In this document: positions 6,851 through 9,633 of the stretch, one piece after another
How positions within the stretch are numbered: the stretch's first letter is position 1
Layout: each line of letters starts with the position of its first letter
Position numbers and translations under genes: made by a program
The notes under the pieces: model-generated
What the model was told of the DNA's origin: nothing
Databases searched by the model: none
Seen by the model: the letters and a program-made list of their open reading frames with translations, nothing else
Source of the DNA: Spartobacteria bacterium
GTDB taxonomy: Bacteria > Verrucomicrobiota > Verrucomicrobiae > Chthoniobacterales > UBA6821
Assembly: GCA_003136515.1 (NCBI GenBank)
Contig: PLEU01000147.1
Location: 5,443 to 15,075, forward strand
Length of the DNA: 9,633 nt
Direction of reading: 5' to 3'

Positions 6851-9633
6851 ATGAACATTACAGCGCCCTTCATTCATCGGCCAAGGGGCACCTCGCTTTT
6901 GGCCCTTGGAGTCCTTCTTCTGGGCGTAACCGCCTATTTTTCACTCCCGATCGCCCCGCTGCCTAACGTCGATTTTCCGACTATTTTGGTGAATGCCTCT
7001 CTCCCCGGAGTCGATCCGGAAACAGCGGCCACCTCACTCGCCGCTCCTTTGGAAAAAAGGCTCGGACAGATTCCCGGTGTCATTGAAATGACCTCTTCCA
7101 GCACTCTGGGTGGGAGTGCCATCACGGTACAGTTCGATCTGAATCGCAATATTGATGGTGCGGCACGTGATGTGCAAGCGGCCATCAATGCGGCGGCCCA
7201 CGATCTTCCTCCTAACCTCCCGACCCCCGCCACATACAGGAAAGTGAATCCTGCGGGAGCCCCTGTGATGATTCTAGCGATGACTTCTGAAACCGCCCCC
7301 CTCTCAGAGGTTTATAATCTGGCTGATGGAATTATCTCCCAGCGCTTGAGTCAGGTTGCGGGAGTCAGCCAAGTTGGTCTCTTTGGAGGTGCCAAAACGG
7401 CGGTGCGTGTTGAGGTCGATCCCACACTGTTGGCAAGTTTGGGAATGAGCATGCTCGATATGCAGACCTTTCTGACGAATGCCAACCACTTTGCACCCCT
7501 CGGGGCCATTGAGGGAGAGGGACATTCTTTTAATATCAATGCCAACGACCAACTGATGGATGCGTCAGATTATCAGTCGCTGGTAATTGCCCAAACGACT
7601 AATGGCATTCCGATCACCCTCTCCTCCATCGCCAATGTGAAAAATGGGACCGAGAACACATTGCAGGGAGGGTGGTTCAATGGCCAAAGGGCAGTAATCA
7701 TGCCGATCTTCAAGGAATCCGACGCGAATGTCATCGAGATCGTGGACCAAATTCAGAAAATCCTGCCCCAATTGCGGGCATGGCTTCCTCCGGGAGTCCA
7801 CCTGAGCGTTGTTTCTGACCGCACCCAGACCATACGTGCCTCTGTCAATGACGTGCAGTTCACCCTACTGCTGACAAGCGCGCTGGTGATCCTCGTCATG
7901 TTTCTCTTCTTGCGCCGATTGGGACCCACCTTTGTAGCGGGTATCACGGTGCCGCTTGCCCTGGCTGGAACATTTGGGGTGATGTGGCTCTGCGACTACA
8001 GTCTGGACAATCTCTCCCTGATGGCGCTCACGGTCTCGGTTGGTTTTCTCGTGGATGATGCGATCGTCGTGATCGAGAATATCGTCCGTTTTATCGAGAA
8101 AGGGCAGCCGCCTCTGGAGGCGGCGCTTCTGGGAGCGAAGCAGATCGGATTTACCGTCGTCTCAATGAGCATCTCACTGGTGGCAGTATTCCTGCCAATC
8201 TTGCTCATGGGAGGAGTTATTGGACGCCTATTTCATGAGTTTTCCGTGACACTGAGTGCTTCCATTCTGGTCTCGGCCGTAATTTCTCTGACGCTTACGC
8301 CCACGCTCTGTGCCAAGTTACTGTTAAGGGAGGATCATACAGGCGAAGGGAAATTTGGCCGTTGGCTAGAATCTCATTTTTCCCGTGTCTTTGAGAGTTA
8401 TCGAAAAAGGCTAGACTGGGTGCTTGATCACAAGTGGCTTACCCTATTGTTCACCTTGGGTACCTTTGTGGCGACCATTGTTCTTTACATTGTGGTGCCC
8501 AAGGGATTTTTTCCCCAGCAGGATACAGGATTGATGGTAGGCATAAGCGAAGGATCGCAGGACATCTCGTTTGCCGCCATGGAGGTGAAACAGAAGCGCT
8601 TGGCGAAAATTGTTCAGGATGATCCTGCAGTGGATAATGTCGCCTCTGTGATCAGTTCCGGTGGTGGCAGTACGGAAAATAACGGTCGTCTGTTCATTTC
8701 CTTAAAACCGCTTTCTCAGCGTAAAGTAAATGTTGATGCCGTGATCAACCGTCTCAGGCCGAAACTTGCAGGGGTGAAGGGTGCCAAGCTCTTCCTGACT
8801 CCTGCACAGGATCTTCGGATGGGAGGGCGGGCCACGAAAGCACAGTACCAGTATGCCCTTCAATCGGATAATCTCTCGGATCTTTTGACGTGGGCCCCCA
8901 AGTTGGTGACTCTTTTGCAAAGCTATCCGCAGCTGGCCGATGTCAACAATGACCAGCAATTTTCGGGGCTTCAGGTACGTGTCGTGGTGGACAAGAATCT
9001 GGCAGGCAGCCTGGGGATTCAACCCTCGCAGGTGGATGCCGTCCTCAACGATGCCTTTGGGCAGAGTCAGGTTTCCAATATGTATTCCACAATCAACCAG
9101 TTTCATGTGGTGCTTGTGGCCAACCCAGCCCTCCTGACGGACCCGAGCTATCTGAATAAGATCTATGTTAAATCAACCGCCGGAAAGATGATTCCCCTTA
9201 GCGCCATCGCCCATTTTCAGAGCGAAAACATCCCCCTCTCGGTCAATCATCAGGGACAGTTTCCCGTTGTTACCTTCTCCTTTAATCTGATGCCCGGCGT
9301 ATCCCTTGGGCAAGCCGGAAAGCTCATTGACCAAGCGCGTCGGGATCTGCATATGCCTGATAACATCAAACTGACCCCCGCAGGAAATGCGCAGCTCTTT
9401 AAAGATAGCCTTTCTTCTCAGCCATTGTTGATTCTGGCTGCGATTGTGGCCGTTTATATCGTTCTGGGTATGCTTTATGAGAGTCTGATTCATCCACTGA
9501 CGATTCTCTCAACCATTCCAACTGCGGGGGTGGGGGCGCTTCTTGCTCTCCTGCTGACAGGAATGGAACTCAGTATCGTGGCGATGATTGGCATCATCCT
9601 CCTTGTGGGGATCGTGAAGAAAAACGCGATCAT
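6851..9633 (+). CDS. mdtC: MdtC-like RND multidrug efflux transporter subunit (3' end beyond window)
   Basis: Second RND inner-membrane transporter, open from the ATG at 6851 to the window edge: 927 codons plus two bases, about 90% of the usual 1030-1050. No stop or frameshift is seen. It begins MNITAPFIHRPRGTSLL, then LPIAPLPNVDFPTILV (32-47), NASLPGVDPET (48-58), IDGAARDVQAAINAA (101-115) and ATYRKVNPAGAPVMIL (127-142), which resemble E. coli MdtC rather than MdtB. Asp402-Asp403 lie in GFLVDDAIVVIEN (398-410), and Lys924 is in GIVKKNAI at the very end, so the proton relay looks intact. The missing part would hold the end of helix 10 and helices 11-12. Compared with the upstream paralogue, position 12 is Arg where Ile/Val is usual, and His462 replaces Arg in the GRLFREF motif. 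It probably forms a mixed trimer with the mdtB product. Confidence 0.93.
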   Translation, partial: MNITAPFIHRPRGTSLLALGVLLLGVTAYFSLPIAPLPNVDFPTILVNASLPGVDPETAATSLAAPLEKRLGQIPGVIEMTSSSTLGGSAITVQFDLNRNIDGAARDVQAAINAAAHDLPPNLPTPATYRKVNPAGAPVMILAMTSETAPLSEVYNLADGIISQRLSQVAGVSQVGLFGGAKTAVRVEVDPTLLASLGMSMLDMQTFLTNANHFAPLGAIEGEGHSFNINANDQLMDASDYQSLVIAQTTNGIPITLSSIANVKNGTENTLQGGWFNGQRAVIMPIFKESDANVIEIVDQIQKILPQLRAWLPPGVHLSVVSDRTQTIRASVNDVQFTLLLTSALVILVMFLFLRRLGPTFVAGITVPLALAGTFGVMWLCDYSLDNLSLMALTVSVGFLVDDAIVVIENIVRFIEKGQPPLEAALLGAKQIGFTVVSMSISLVAVFLPILLMGGVIGRLFHEFSVTLSASILVSAVISLTLTPTLCAKLLLREDHTGEGKFGRWLESHFSRVFESYRKRLDWVLDHKWLTLLFTLGTFVATIVLYIVVPKGFFPQQDTGLMVGISEGSQDISFAAMEVKQKRLAKIVQDDPAVDNVASVISSGGGSTENNGRLFISLKPLSQRKVNVDAVINRLRPKLAGVKGAKLFLTPAQDLRMGGRATKAQYQYALQSDNLSDLLTWAPKLVTLLQSYPQLADVNNDQQFSGLQVRVVVDKNLAGSLGIQPSQVDAVLNDAFGQSQVSNMYSTINQFHVVLVANPALLTDPSYLNKIYVKSTAGKMIPLSAIAHFQSENIPLSVNHQGQFPVVTFSFNLMPGVSLGQAGKLIDQARRDLHMPDNIKLTPAGNAQLFKDSLSSQPLLILAAIVAVYIVLGMLYESLIHPLTILSTIPTAGVGALLALLLTGMELSIVAMIGIILLVGIVKKNAI

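Noticed and set aside
6934..9493. Several minus-strand open frames across the mdtC region
   Set aside because: All overlap an intact 927-codon RND reading frame and carry no recognisable motifs.
1..9633. Mobile element, phage, CRISPR or defence system
   Set aside because: No transposase, integrase, direct-repeat array or terminal repeats were seen; all space is filled by housekeeping and efflux genes.

Overview
The window reads as ordinary chromosomal DNA of a Gram-negative bacterium. All recognisable genes lie on the + strand: a biosynthetic pair (trpE-trpG) followed by an envelope efflux locus (mdtA-mdtB-mdtC type). A periplasmic adaptor with tandem RND transporters implies an outer membrane. 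Base composition looks moderately GC-rich. I see no mobile element, rRNA, tRNA or CRISPR array. The phylum cannot be fixed from these genes; a non-enteric lineage such as the PVC group is possible, but that is a guess.

Layout. Positions 1-114 hold an open frame that may be the 3' end of an upstream gene; it overlaps the likely trpE start. trpE (98-1624) encodes the chorismate-binding large subunit of anthranilate synthase and carries the tryptophan feedback motif. trpG (1628-2191) starts 3 bases after the trpE stop and encodes the glutaminase subunit. Together they convert chorismate and glutamine to anthranilate. No trpD, trpC, trpB or trpA follows. A 103-base gap (2192-2294) contains a weak terminator-like hairpin and nested inverted repeats. 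Then comes the adaptor gene mdtA (2295-3575), a 110-base gap with a hairpin and a 9-codon mini-ORF overlapping the next start (3576-3685), mdtB (3686-6841), and mdtC (6851 to the window edge, 927 codons seen, 3' end missing).

Working together: the two RND proteins are clearly different paralogues. The first resembles E. coli MdtB and the second MdtC, and both keep the Asp-Asp and Lys proton-relay residues. With the MdtA-like adaptor they would form a heteromeric proton-driven pump that needs an outer-membrane channel, which is not in this window. Drug or detergent export is inferred from the family; the actual substrate cannot be read from the sequence.

I found no undescribed biological system. 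The points most worth checking are the two structured intergenic gaps and the trpE start.
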